Of a DNA stretch of 64,000 nucleotides, positions 51,971 through 60,405 are shown in pieces. The DNA is taken from positions 186,001-250,000 of the forward strand of contig NZ_SWCN01000001.1 in the NCBI RefSeq assembly GCF_005116575.1, given 5' to 3'. The notes beneath the pieces are model-generated. The model ran no database searches and was not told the DNA's origin. It saw nothing but the letters and a program-made list of their open reading frames with translations. Both the position numbers and the translations under genes were made by a program. Source of the stretch: Desulforhopalus sp. IMCC35007. Its GTDB lineage: Bacteria > Desulfobacterota > Desulfobulbia > Desulfobulbales > Desulfocapsaceae. Numbering within the stretch: the stretch's first letter is position 1; every line of letters begins with the position of its first letter.

Positions 51971-54504
51971 TAGACTTTTTCCAGCGGCTTCTCTACGGCA
52001 ACACAGAATATCTGAAACATAGTGACATTGCCAAGTTGACCAGGCGGCAACCTTTTTCCGCCTTCCTGAACTATGTCGCCTATGATCAGGAACATGAAAT
52101 CTACGTCAACCAGGACAGCACCTTCGGGATGATATGGGAGTGTTCTCCGCTTACCTACGCCGGGGAAAAGGCCATGAACTCCCTTGAAGGTATTTTCAGG
52201 ACGGGGATGCCCCATGACACAATCATTCAGTTTATTTTGCACGCTGATTCGCACATAGAGCCGATCATAGAGCAGTATCGACAGAGTCGAACCAGGACGG
52301 AATCAATAATTGTCACCAATACCGAAAGGGTTACAGAGTTTTTACTCGAAGGAAAAAACGGCCTGGAGGCGTGCAGCTTTATTCCAGTGAGAAATTTCCG
52401 GCTGTTTGTCGCGGTCAAAGTCCCCGGCGATGCCTCCGGTATGCCAAAGCCCGGCGAGTTGGGTGATAAAAAGAAGATTGCAGCCTTACTCGATATCAAG
52501 CGGCAGATCAACGAGACATTGCGAGCGGCCCAGCTTTTTCCGAGAAATCTGCCGCCAGGTAACCTGATGGAATGGTTGCGGCGCCTGCTCAATACCTACC
52601 CCAAGGATTATCCGGAGCATAACTTCAATTCCTATAGCCCCGACATCCCCATTCTAAAACAGATTATCAACGCGGATACCGTGATTAAAGAGGGGAGCGA
52701 TTATATTCAGGCTGGAGATAAATACTGGTGTTGCACGACCCCCAAGAGCTTTCCCAAAGAAGTTGACCCGATGCAGACCAACTCCCTGTTTGGCGGCATC
52801 TGGGGCATTGTCTCGGATGCCGATCAGATCAAGACTGATTTCCTCTATTGCTTCAATATCGTCTTTCAGAAGGGGATAGACGTAACAATCCACGCAAAAA
52901 CCAATCTGATGCTCAATCAGAAAGGGGTCGGTTCCTTATCGACTCTGCTGCACCGCAAGCAAGCGGAACACGTCGAGGCCGCTGATGATCTGGAACATGG
53001 CGTCAAATTCCTGAAAATCATTCCGGTTTTCTGGGTGTTTTCACACGATGTGGAAAATGCCCGGGATTCATGTACCAGGGTTAGACGGTTGTGGGAGAAT
53101 AACGGCTATGTGATGCAGCGGGACAATATGGTTCTGAAGATCCTGTTTATCTCTTCTTTTCCGCTTTGTCTTTACGCAGACGGCAAGAACATAGAAAATC
53201 TGGAGCGTGATTTTACCGCATCGGTGCCTTCAATCACCCCATTGCTGCCGGTTCAGGGCGATTTCGTCGGCTCCGGCGGTATCCCGAATCTGATCTTCAC
53301 CGGCCGGAAAGGGCAGCTCATTTCGCTGGATTTTTTCGCGAAAGGGGCAACAAACTTCAATTGTTTTTGCTGCGCCACATCCGGATCCGGTAAATCGTTT
53401 CTGGTCAACTTCATAGCCTTTAATTATAACGCCTGCGGTTCCCTGATCCGTATCATTGATATCGGCGGTTCCTACAAAAAAATGGCGGATATGCTTGGGG
53501 CAAGGTATCTGGATTTCAGTCCTGATTCAGATATCTGCCTTAATCCCTTCACCAATATTATCGAGCCGGAAGAAGAATTATCGGCGATCGCAACCGTCTT
53601 TGCGCAAATGGCCTACGCCAACTCGAAAACAGGGTGTGAGGATATAGAGGAAATCAATTTATTTTATTGGGCGGTAAACTGGGCCTGGCATCAAAAAGGA
53701 CAAGACGCCGATGCCGATACAGTCTGGGAATTCATGAAACTCTTCCCCACCGGCCCCGGTATGGAACAATATAACGAGAATACACAGTTGATCGAGAAAG
53801 CGAGAAAATTAGGCTTTCTCCTGATGAACTTCACCTCCTATGGTTTTTACGGCAAGTTCTTCTGCGGCCCCAGCACCTTTGATATTCGTCATGATGAATT
53901 CGTGGTCCTCGAGTTGGAGAACCTGAAGGTAAAGCCTGATCTCTACAAGGTAGTCACCATGCTCATAATCAATGCCGTTACCCAGGATCTGTATCTCTCG
54001 GATCGGTCACGGCATCGGCTGATTATTTTCGATGAAGCATGGCAGTTTCTTGATAAGTCCTCAATGCTTGCCCCGGTTGTCAATGAGGGCTACCGCCGGG
54101 CGAGGAAATATTCCGGCAGCTTCATGATTATCACCCAGTCCATTCTTGATCTGGACCAATTCGGGGAAGTGGGCACTGTCATCAAAGACAATTCGGCCTT
54201 CAAAATCTTTCTCGAATCGCCCTCTTTTGACAAGGCGAAAGATCTGAAGCTGATTGATTACGATGAGTTTTCTATGAAGCTTCTGAAAAGTATCAAATCC
54301 AACCCGCCGTACTATTCGGAAATCTTCTTTGACACGCCCTTTGGCATTGGTCCGGCTCGTTTGATAGTAAACGATTACGCCTATTTTATTTACACCTCCA
54401 AGGCCTCTGAGATCGCTATGATCGAAGAGCGGGTTTTATCCGGCATGACCTATCATGAGGCCATCCTGGAAATGGTCGAGTTGCGGAAAAATGGACAACT
54501 GTAA
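51967..54504 (+). CDS. traC: Type IV secretion ATPase TraC (VirB4-like)
   Basis: The 845-residue ATPase powers pilus assembly at the inner membrane. The N-terminal half matches TraC (GMIWECSPLTYAGEKAMNSL, VARNFRLFV-like VRNFRLFVAVKVPG). The C-terminal half has Walker A CATSGSGKSF (about residues 468-477), RIIDIGGSYKKMADMLG, and Walker B LIIFDEAWQFLD (about residues 684-695). RRARKYSGSFMIITQS follows. Length is normal for F-type TraC. Confidence 0.95.
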   Translation: MIDFFQRLLYGNTEYLKHSDIAKLTRRQPFSAFLNYVAYDQEHEIYVNQDSTFGMIWECSPLTYAGEKAMNSLEGIFRTGMPHDTIIQFILHADSHIEPIIEQYRQSRTRTESIIVTNTERVTEFLLEGKNGLEACSFIPVRNFRLFVAVKVPGDASGMPKPGELGDKKKIAALLDIKRQINETLRAAQLFPRNLPPGNLMEWLRRLLNTYPKDYPEHNFNSYSPDIPILKQIINADTVIKEGSDYIQAGDKYWCCTTPKSFPKEVDPMQTNSLFGGIWGIVSDADQIKTDFLYCFNIVFQKGIDVTIHAKTNLMLNQKGVGSLSTLLHRKQAEHVEAADDLEHGVKFLKIIPVFWVFSHDVENARDSCTRVRRLWENNGYVMQRDNMVLKILFISSFPLCLYADGKNIENLERDFTASVPSITPLLPVQGDFVGSGGIPNLIFTGRKGQLISLDFFAKGATNFNCFCCATSGSGKSFLVNFIAFNYNACGSLIRIIDIGGSYKKMADMLGARYLDFSPDSDICLNPFTNIIEPEEELSAIATVFAQMAYANSKTGCEDIEEINLFYWAVNWAWHQKGQDADADTVWEFMKLFPTGPGMEQYNENTQLIEKARKLGFLLMNFTSYGFYGKFFCGPSTFDIRHDEFVVLELENLKVKPDLYKVVTMLIINAVTQDLYLSDRSRHRLIIFDEAWQFLDKSSMLAPVVNEGYRRARKYSGSFMIITQSILDLDQFGEVGTVIKDNSAFKIFLESPSFDKAKDLKLIDYDEFSMKLLKSIKSNPPYYSEIFFDTPFGIGPARLIVNDYAYFIYTSKASEIAMIEERVLSGMTYHEAILEMVELRKNGQL

Positions 54505-55102
54505 GGTTTTTGTACTCATTATCATTGTCATTTTTTGCCTTCTGCCGGTCTCTTTCGCTTGTGGCAAGAATCTTGGCAGCATCGGCAAGACCTATCCCAT
54601 AGTGGAGCCGGACCTGGTTGAAGAGATCAAGGCGAGTATTGACTTTGAAAAGCTTGCAAAAGTCATGGCAGAGCATAGACAGAGCTACCAGGCAAAAGAC
54701 ATCCATGCCTTGTCTACAGCCAAGAGAGATCGGACATTTTTCGTCGATATGACCTACACCCTGGATCATGACATCGTAAATGAAAATGGAGAGATCATGT
54801 ACCCGCGAGGGCTTACCTGGAATCCTCTGGATTATGTCTCTTTGCCTGATGGATTGGTGGTCATCAACAGCGAGGACGAAAAGCAAGTGGAGTGGTTTCT
54901 TAAGTCCTCTTATCACAAGAATCATCAGATGAAATTACTGATTTCCGCAGGATTCGCCGCTCCCCTGATGAAGCAATTAGACAGACCCGTCTTTTATCTG
55001 ACCAAAACCATAGCTGATCGTCTGCAACTGGCCGCCTCTCCTTGCGTGATTAGCCAGAAGGGCAAAAAGATGATGGTGCAGGAGATAAAGATTGATGAAT
55101 AG
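54491..55102 (+). CDS. traW: Type-F conjugation protein TraW
   Basis: I start at ATG 54491, inside the last codons of traC, because it gives a signal peptide (VFVLIIIVIFCLLPVSFACG). The 203-residue product has the TraW pattern: LGSIGKTYPIVEPDLVEEIK near the N-terminus, and RTFFVDMTYTLDHDIVNENG then EIMYPRGLTWNPLDYVSL in the middle. TraW is a periplasmic protein needed for pilus assembly and works with TraU and TrbC. traU overlaps its 3' end. Confidence 0.9.
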   Translation: MDNCKVFVLIIIVIFCLLPVSFACGKNLGSIGKTYPIVEPDLVEEIKASIDFEKLAKVMAEHRQSYQAKDIHALSTAKRDRTFFVDMTYTLDHDIVNENGEIMYPRGLTWNPLDYVSLPDGLVVINSEDEKQVEWFLKSSYHKNHQMKLLISAGFAAPLMKQLDRPVFYLTKTIADRLQLAASPCVISQKGKKMMVQEIKIDE

Positions 55103-56036
55103 ATTGATTAAAAACTTCCTGCTGGTCTCAGTGCTTTGTTTTTCAGTCTGGCCAGTCTCCCCAGCCTCTGCCGGCATTAAATCAGGCGATATGTGGAACC
55201 CCGTGAAGGATATAAACTGGGATGATGTGGACTTTAAGTTTTTAGGGATTTGTATCTGCCCCAGACCGCCGCCGGTTTTTTACGAGACAGGTGAGATTTA
55301 TGAGTACTGGGACCCGTCTCTCTTTATCGATACGGTCTCTGTGGCAAACTATTCTCCGTTTATGGGGACCGGTGGAGACGCCACAGGTTCAATTGATGAT
55401 TTTTTAGGCGGAAAGAACAAATCCTCGGATGCTCTCTCCATTGCCGATGAATCAACCTTCTTCCAGGCACATGCCTTTATCTTTTCGATGATCGACGGCA
55501 GCCTTTGTGAAAATGACGATGTAGGAGGGTGGTGGACTGAATTTGATGCAATGTGGCAAAACGACGAGCTCGCAGTCACTATCACTCCCGAAGCCGGACT
55601 CTTTGCCAATAAAGCCATGCAGCTGCTGTGCATGAGCGATGCGGCGGCCGTCAATGTAGGTTTTCCGCTCGACGCGATGCCCTGGTGTATCGGCAGCAGC
55701 GGGTCAACCTATCCGGTAAGCGGCCATGTGGACAACGACAATATTGTTCAGGCCGCAAATACAGCGGCGTCACGGCTGATTTTCAAACTGAACCGTCTGT
55801 TCATGCTGTGTGATCCGGCGGCGATCTGTGGCTGTGAGTATACGCCGATCTGGACCAAGAGCCATTACAAGATGCACACGGCCAGGCCCGATATCCGGTC
55901 CACTTACCCCATTGGCAAAGCCGCCAAGTTCTATGATTCCGGTCTTAATCCACCCTTTATGGGAGCAAAGGGGTCAAATGACGAATTTCTCTGGGTGGTA
56001 TTCAGAAAGGTCCTCTGCTGCACGTGTTGCGAATGA
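55095..56036 (+). CDS. traU: Type-F conjugation protein TraU
   Basis: The 313-residue protein starts within the traW end at ATG 55095. It has a signal peptide (LLVSVLCFSVWPVSPASAG) and the TraU pattern: FKFLGICICPRPPPVFYETG, YEYWDPSLFIDTVSVANYSP and many cysteines (FMLCDPAAICGCEYTPIWTK). F TraU is a disulfide-rich periplasmic protein needed for DNA transfer. The protein ends with a cysteine cluster (VLCCTCCE), which is unusual compared with the part I know. Confidence 0.93.
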   Translation: MNRLIKNFLLVSVLCFSVWPVSPASAGIKSGDMWNPVKDINWDDVDFKFLGICICPRPPPVFYETGEIYEYWDPSLFIDTVSVANYSPFMGTGGDATGSIDDFLGGKNKSSDALSIADESTFFQAHAFIFSMIDGSLCENDDVGGWWTEFDAMWQNDELAVTITPEAGLFANKAMQLLCMSDAAAVNVGFPLDAMPWCIGSSGSTYPVSGHVDNDNIVQAANTAASRLIFKLNRLFMLCDPAAICGCEYTPIWTKSHYKMHTARPDIRSTYPIGKAAKFYDSGLNPPFMGAKGSNDEFLWVVFRKVLCCTCCE

Positions 56037-56037
56037 T

Positions 56038-56886
56038 ATGCGAAGACAAATTTCTCTCCTCATGCTGGCCGGAGTGGTTGTCGGCTTATCTGCCCTATCC
56101 GCTTTATCGGCATTATCAGAATCACCTTCAGATCAAGACAATGCATGCCCTTGTTCCGACAAGGCTGTCCCTTTTTTACCAGCGGCTCTTCTGGAAAAGG
56201 CCAGGGAACAGGCTGTAATTGACGGTGATGCAACCAGAAAAGTCATGGATACGGCCAGAGAGCTGGCTAAGACCATGACTCTTGCTGAAAATATCCATAA
56301 AGAGGCAGGAATACAAGCAGCCCAAAAGTCCAATGCCGATTTCAGGAAGCCCGAATTTCAGCGGAAAATGGCAGCTGAGCTCACCAGGCAGACAGATTTG
56401 TTTCTGCCTGAAAACGGGAGAGCCAAACAACAGGAACAGGCGGAAAAAGGCATTTTTACCGAGACCGAAAAAGTGTACCTCTTTTTGTCCAGTTCCATCC
56501 CGGAGGCGTCGTTTCAGGGGTACATGGCCTCTCTTGAAGACGTACCCGAGATTGTGCCGGTCATGAGGGGCATGGTAGGCGGTCTGAACAGAGAGCACAG
56601 GGAAGAAAGGGTGCAATGGTGGAGCAAGGTTCTGCAAAAAGATACCGCCTGCGAAAAGAGACCGGAAAAGCCATGTGAGCTGATTAAACCAACAATTCCC
56701 ATCAAGCCCGCACTCTTTAAGCAGTACAGCGTCACCGAAGTTCCAGCCCTGATCTACGATCGAGGCGACATGTTTTTTCATATTCAAGGCGATGTGGGCC
56801 TTGTCAGCCTCTTGGAAAAAGTTAATCAGGAGGCCAAAAGCCCAGGAGTCACAGCCGTTATAACCAAAATCAGAGGAAGCCGATGA
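56038..56886 (+). CDS. trbC: Type-F pilin assembly protein TrbC
   Basis: I start at ATG 56038, 1 bp after the traU stop; the longer frame lies inside traU. The 282-residue product has an N-terminal hydrophobic segment (ISLLMLAGVVVGLSALSALS) and a helical middle. A C-terminal TrbC domain contains KVYLFLSSSIPEASFQGYMA, VPVMRGMVGG and YSVTEVPALIYDRG. The domain is thioredoxin-like without the active cysteines. TrbC acts with TraW in the periplasm. The next gene overlaps by four bases although it is not a transfer gene. Confidence 0.88.
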   Translation: MRRQISLLMLAGVVVGLSALSALSALSESPSDQDNACPCSDKAVPFLPAALLEKAREQAVIDGDATRKVMDTARELAKTMTLAENIHKEAGIQAAQKSNADFRKPEFQRKMAAELTRQTDLFLPENGRAKQQEQAEKGIFTETEKVYLFLSSSIPEASFQGYMASLEDVPEIVPVMRGMVGGLNREHREERVQWWSKVLQKDTACEKRPEKPCELIKPTIPIKPALFKQYSVTEVPALIYDRGDMFFHIQGDVGLVSLLEKVNQEAKSPGVTAVITKIRGSR

Positions 56887-57197
56887 GTCAGTTTGAATTA
56901 ATAAGGCCCTTGCGCTCAGAGCACGATGTCAAAGCCCTGATTCACAGCGGGGATCTTGCCATTATCGGACCACACGCGGTGGCGGTGTATCTGGTAATCA
57001 ATGCCGAGAAAACATTTCCGACAGTGAAGGTGCTTTGTAAAAAAAGTGGGATTTCCGACAAGCCGGTGCGCCGTTCCTTGGCGGTACTTGAGGAATACGG
57101 CTACATAGGCAAAAAAGCGACAAAACAGGCCCGTGGCTGTTCGGCTTTCCCTTTAGGCCTGAAGCAGGTACGGCTCACCAATGAAAATCAAATCTGA
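56883..57197 (+). CDS. Winged-HTH protein, 104 residues, ahead of trfA
   Basis: The gene overlaps trbC by four bases, so it is read with the tra operon. The product (AVAVYLVINAEKTFPTVKVL, then CKKSGISDKPVRRSLAVLEE and YGYIGKKATK) is a winged helix-turn-helix of the replication-initiator or GntR-like kind. It could repress trfA: an imperfect inverted repeat lies between the two genes (57306-57346). Function is inferred from place only. Confidence 0.65.
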   Translation: MSQFELIRPLRSEHDVKALIHSGDLAIIGPHAVAVYLVINAEKTFPTVKVLCKKSGISDKPVRRSLAVLEEYGYIGKKATKQARGCSAFPLGLKQVRLTNENQI

Positions 57198-57305
57198 GTC
57201 ATTTAGCGCATCTTCTGGATGCTGAACCGTTGTTAGAAATAACATGGCCGAACTCATGGTAGGGAACGGCACTCAATTCAGTCCCCCCTTGAGGGGGATA
57301 AGGAT

Positions 57306-57346
57306 CCGTAACGAAATGGAAATAAATGGCCAATATTTCGTAACGG
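57306..57346. promoter_or_regulatory. Inverted repeat upstream of trfA
   Basis: CCGTAACGAAAT (57306-57317) and ATTTCGTAACGG (57335-57346) are reverse complements except for one base, with 17 bp between. They lie 19 bp before the trfA start, in the 167-bp gap after the HTH gene. They are placed to act as an operator for autoregulation or for the HTH protein. Confidence 0.5.
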
Positions 57347-57364
57347 CTCCTAAGAAGAACCGCT

Positions 57365-58198
57365 ATGGCCAAAAGTAAATCACTGCAAATGCTACCAGAT
57401 AATCTCGAAGAACAGCAAATTCCGAATTTACCCGCGCATACCAATATTGAGCATGTGGCGCCAAACAGTTGTCTGCAATCGGCTCTGTTTGGACTGATAG
57501 AAAAAGGAACCCGGAAATACTTAAAACAACAGCAAGTCGCTTCATTGAATGGCGTGGAAATATGGTACACCGGCGAGCAGCTCGATCAGAGCGATCTCGA
57601 TGTTTTTCTTCACGCAATTCATTTAACGGCCGACGAAAAAAATATCCTGCCGGGAAATGTCGTACGCTTTTCCATGAATGGTTTTCTGGCTGCCACCGGA
57701 AAGACCGTTGGCGGTTCCGGTGAAAAATGGCTGATGAGTGTCATTGATCGTTTGGCTGCCAATATGGTGTATATCGAGGTCCCTGATTCATATACGGGAA
57801 AGCGGCAAATGTACGGCGGCTCGTTAATACGGGATTTTTTCTACGATTATAAAACGCAAACCTATTCACTGCGCTTAAACAGTAGTTTAGGCGCACTGTT
57901 TGAGCGGGGATGGACCTCTGTGCAATGGGAACAGCGGGTATCCTTATCCAACAATTTATCAAAATGGTTACATGGATTTTACAATAGCATGCAAACCATT
58001 TTCCCTATGCAGGTGTCTAAATTACTGGAATTGAGTGGTTCAAGTTGCGGTAGGTTAAGTGATTTCAGAAGAGCCTTACGCCGTTCTCTGGATAATCTTG
58101 TGGAAGTTGGAGCTATACAATCCTGGACAATAGATCACGAGGACAAGATTCATATCGTTCGTTTTCAGACTAAAAAAGTCACGGAAAAACCGGTTTAG
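57365..58198 (+). CDS. trfA: TrfA-family plasmid replication initiator
   Basis: The 277-residue protein closely follows RK2 TrfA: SALFGLIEKGTRKYLKQQQV, ASLNGVEIWYTGEQLDQSDL with DVF, FSMNGFLAATGKT, LIRDFFYDYKTQTYSLRLNS, LGALFERG, and LSKWLHGFYNSMQTIFPMQV. TrfA binds iterons as a monomer and opens the origin, recruiting the host helicase. An array of 13 iterons begins 3 bp after its stop codon. Such a gene is unexpected inside an F-type transfer operon of a tRNA-integrated element. It implies that the excised, or even the integrated, element can replicate. Confidence 0.95.
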   Translation: MAKSKSLQMLPDNLEEQQIPNLPAHTNIEHVAPNSCLQSALFGLIEKGTRKYLKQQQVASLNGVEIWYTGEQLDQSDLDVFLHAIHLTADEKNILPGNVVRFSMNGFLAATGKTVGGSGEKWLMSVIDRLAANMVYIEVPDSYTGKRQMYGGSLIRDFFYDYKTQTYSLRLNSSLGALFERGWTSVQWEQRVSLSNNLSKWLHGFYNSMQTIFPMQVSKLLELSGSSCGRLSDFRRALRRSLDNLVEVGAIQSWTIDHEDKIHIVRFQTKKVTEKPV

Positions 58199-58200
58199 AG

Positions 58201-58485
58201 CATGGCATAGCGCTAGCAAAAGGCATGGCATAGCGGTCGCAAAAGGCATGGCATAACGGTCGTAACGGGTATGGCATAGCGGTCGCAAGTGGTATGACAT
58301 AGTGGTCTCAAAGGTATGGCATAGCGCTCGCAAAGGCATGGCATAGCGCTCGCAAAGGCATGGCATAGCGGTCGCAAAGGCATGGCATAGCGGTCGCAAG
58401 GGTATGGCATAGCGCTCGCAAGGTATGGCATAGCGCTCGCAGTGAGTATGGCATAACGCTCGCACGACTATGGCATAGCGCTCGC
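58201..58485 (+). repeat. Array of 13 iterons: likely replication origin (oriV)
   Basis: Thirteen direct copies of the 17-mer YATGGCATAGCGSTCGC start at 58201, 58224, 58247, 58270, 58293, 58315, 58337, 58359, 58381, 58403, 58424, 58447 and 58469. Spacing is 21-23 bp, two turns of the helix, as in RK2-type origins. Copies 1, 3 and 5 diverge most. They lie directly after trfA, and an AT-rich stretch of about 100 bp follows (58486-58593), fitting a DNA-unwinding element. I found no clear DnaA box. Confidence 0.92.
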
Positions 58486-58593
58486 AAAATTATTTTTTTG
58501 ACCATCAAAAAAGAGCGATAAAACAACACGATATTTGACGGAGAAAAATTAGCAAAAGCTTTTAAAAGATTATTAAAAAGAAAAGAAGAAGAC

Positions 58594-58926
58594 ATGACCC
58601 AAGAAAGAGCAAAAACTCCTGGGGAAGAAACCCCAAAAACAACTCCCGGCTATCTGGAAATAATTGTCATGACCATTCTGATCGTTGGTGGTGCGATCTG
58701 GGGATACGATCAGTTTCTTGCCCAGAAGATTTTGACCTTTGACCTCAAGGGTTATCTGCACGGGCAAACGGCTTTGATAAAAGCAGGTGAAATGACGGAG
58801 GAGCAGTTCAAATCGAACTTGGACCAGACAGAAGCACTTCTCGATGCAAAAGCTAAAAAGAGACGGCACGTGATACTTTTGAAAGATGTGGTGATGCGAA
58901 ATGGTAACGAGATTTCTCATGAGTAG
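58594..58926 (+). CDS. trbI: TrbI-like type-F conjugation protein
   Basis: The 110-residue protein has one membrane span (LEIIVMTILIVGGAIWGYDQ), then ILTFDLKGYLHGQTALIKAG and a helical, charged end. Size, topology and the F-D-L-K-G-Y stretch fit TrbI of F-type systems, a small inner-membrane protein affecting pilus outgrowth. It is the first transfer gene after the origin, preceded by AGAAGAAG. The S26 peptidase gene overlaps its end by 8 bp. Confidence 0.75.
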   Translation: MTQERAKTPGEETPKTTPGYLEIIVMTILIVGGAIWGYDQFLAQKILTFDLKGYLHGQTALIKAGEMTEEQFKSNLDQTEALLDAKAKKRRHVILLKDVVMRNGNEISHE

Positions 58927-59446
58927 CCGGTTGGTTGGGTTTTTCTTTGGTTTGACGCGCTGGGAAAAGACCGTGGCAATGGTTTTTCTCGCTGCCGTGC
59001 TGCTGGGGTCGTTCCTGCCGGGACGGCTCATTGTTGCCCTCAGCGATTCACTCGACCATCGGCTTTTTTTCATGACGGGCTTTAACCGGGATAAAATCAA
59101 AAATGGCGATTATCTCGTTTTTCAAGGGGACAAAGAAGAAGTCGAAAAACATGCCAAGCCTATGCTGAACAAAAAACTGGGTAAGCTGATAAAAAAAGTT
59201 GGCTGCGCTCCAGGTCAAGTGCTCACCCGTGATGTCCAGGGCCAATTCTTCTGCCAGGGTGTTTTTGTCGGTAAGGCGTTGGCAGCTGATACTCGCAAGC
59301 GGCCTTTACCTCAATTTCAATTTTCAGGGGTTGTGCCCAAAGAAAACTTCTTCATGATCGGCACCAACCCCCGCAGCTACGACAGCAAATATTTTGGATT
59401 TGTTGATGCAGGCAAAATTCTTCATAAGGCACTACCGCTGTGGTAA
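58919..59446 (+). CDS. Conjugation-associated S26 signal peptidase
   Basis: I start at ATG 58919 (MSSRLVGFFFGLTRWEKTVA), inside the trbI end. The 175-residue protein has an N-terminal span and S26 features. The catalytic serine is expected in LSDSLDHRLFFM, the catalytic lysine in KLIKKVGCAPGQVL, and MIGTNPRSYDSKYFGFV is the conserved box E. Homologues (TrhF of SXT/R27, TraF of RP4) process pilins or other transfer proteins. F itself lacks this gene, so the system is closer to the SXT/R27 branch. It overlaps the next gene by 7 bp. Confidence 0.83.
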   Translation: MSSRLVGFFFGLTRWEKTVAMVFLAAVLLGSFLPGRLIVALSDSLDHRLFFMTGFNRDKIKNGDYLVFQGDKEEVEKHAKPMLNKKLGKLIKKVGCAPGQVLTRDVQGQFFCQGVFVGKALAADTRKRPLPQFQFSGVVPKENFFMIGTNPRSYDSKYFGFVDAGKILHKALPLW

Positions 59447-60405
59447 CCGGTTTTGGTAGAGGGGTTGCCAGAAGGATTATCGGCAGAGGAATTATCGGCG
59501 CCTGGCTGTGTTGCTGGCTTCTGGTCATGACCATGACGACAAAGACCATGGCCGAAGAGGTTCCTGTGTCGGGACCGGCTTTCTATGAAACCGCCAAAGA
59601 AGGTTGGTTCTGGTATCACGACCCGCCTCCAGAAGTACCGGAGGAATCTGACATCCTCGACAATTCAACCATAACACGAGAGGCCGGGCCAAAGGTATTC
59701 GAGACCAGAAACCCGTCGATGGACAACTACACCATCAACGACATCTGGAATTTACATCCGGACGAATTTCAAGGGCTGTTGAATGGAGTGCAGAAAAAAG
59801 CGGTACAAACGCCGAATGAGAAGAACATTCTGGAATATCTCATCATGCAGGATGTCGCTCGCCGGAAAGCCCTGGCCTATGCCAATGCCACAAAATTCGT
59901 CACTCAAAAATACAGCGATAAATTCAATATCAATCAGGTGTATCCGACAACGACACCAGGTATATCGGCCAGGGTACAGGAGCAACAAAAGGAAATATCC
60001 AGCACCATTCTGGCTGCTCGCGAAAATCATGCCTTGCTCTTTTTTGTCAGCCAGGGTTGTGGATTCTGTGACAGGCAAGCGGCAATCCTCACCTATTTCG
60101 TGGAAAAATACGGCTGGCAGATCAAGCCCATTGATATCGGCCGGCACACCACTGTGGCGGCGCGGTTTAACATCACTACCACTCCAACCCTGGTGCTCAT
60201 CAAAGACGGAACAGAACAATCCATGCCGATATCAGTCGGGGTAGTGGCCTTATCCGAACTGGAGCGAAAACTCTATCAGGCCATCCGCTATCTGGGCGGG
60301 GAAACGAATATAGATACCTTCCAGACCTATGATTATCAAAAAGGCGGCGCCCTTGACCCTGGTGCAATTTTAGAGATCGAAGAACAGCCCTGGAGGGAGA
60401 GATAA
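59440..60405 (+). CDS. traF: Type-F conjugation protein TraF (thioredoxin-like)
   Basis: The 321-residue protein starts with GTG inside the peptidase end, followed by a signal region (GIIGAWLCCWLLVMTMTTKT then MAEE). SGPAFYETAKEGWFWYHDPP is the TraF start pattern. The C-terminal thioredoxin domain has FFVSQGCGFCDRQAAIL with a C-x-x-C pair and ITTTPTLVLIKDG with the cis-proline. F TraF lacks the C-x-x-C pair, so this version may be redox-active, perhaps for cysteine-rich TraU and TraH. traH follows directly with a one-base overlap. Confidence 0.92.
   Translation: MVTGFGRGVARRIIGRGIIGAWLCCWLLVMTMTTKTMAEEVPVSGPAFYETAKEGWFWYHDPPPEVPEESDILDNSTITREAGPKVFETRNPSMDNYTINDIWNLHPDEFQGLLNGVQKKAVQTPNEKNILEYLIMQDVARRKALAYANATKFVTQKYSDKFNINQVYPTTTPGISARVQEQQKEISSTILAARENHALLFFVSQGCGFCDRQAAILTYFVEKYGWQIKPIDIGRHTTVAARFNITTTPTLVLIKDGTEQSMPISVGVVALSELERKLYQAIRYLGGETNIDTFQTYDYQKGGALDPGAILEIEEQPWRER

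Noticed and set aside
58201-58485. Possible CRISPR array
   Set aside because: The units are nearly contiguous, with only 4-6 bp between 17-bp copies, no unique spacers and no cas genes; the adjacent TrfA explains them as iterons.
58076-58595. Minus-strand ORFs with a repeated C-H/A-M-P-L-R-A-L pattern
   Set aside because: They are translations of the iteron array; the repeats are DNA sites with 21-23 bp spacing that is not a multiple of three throughout.
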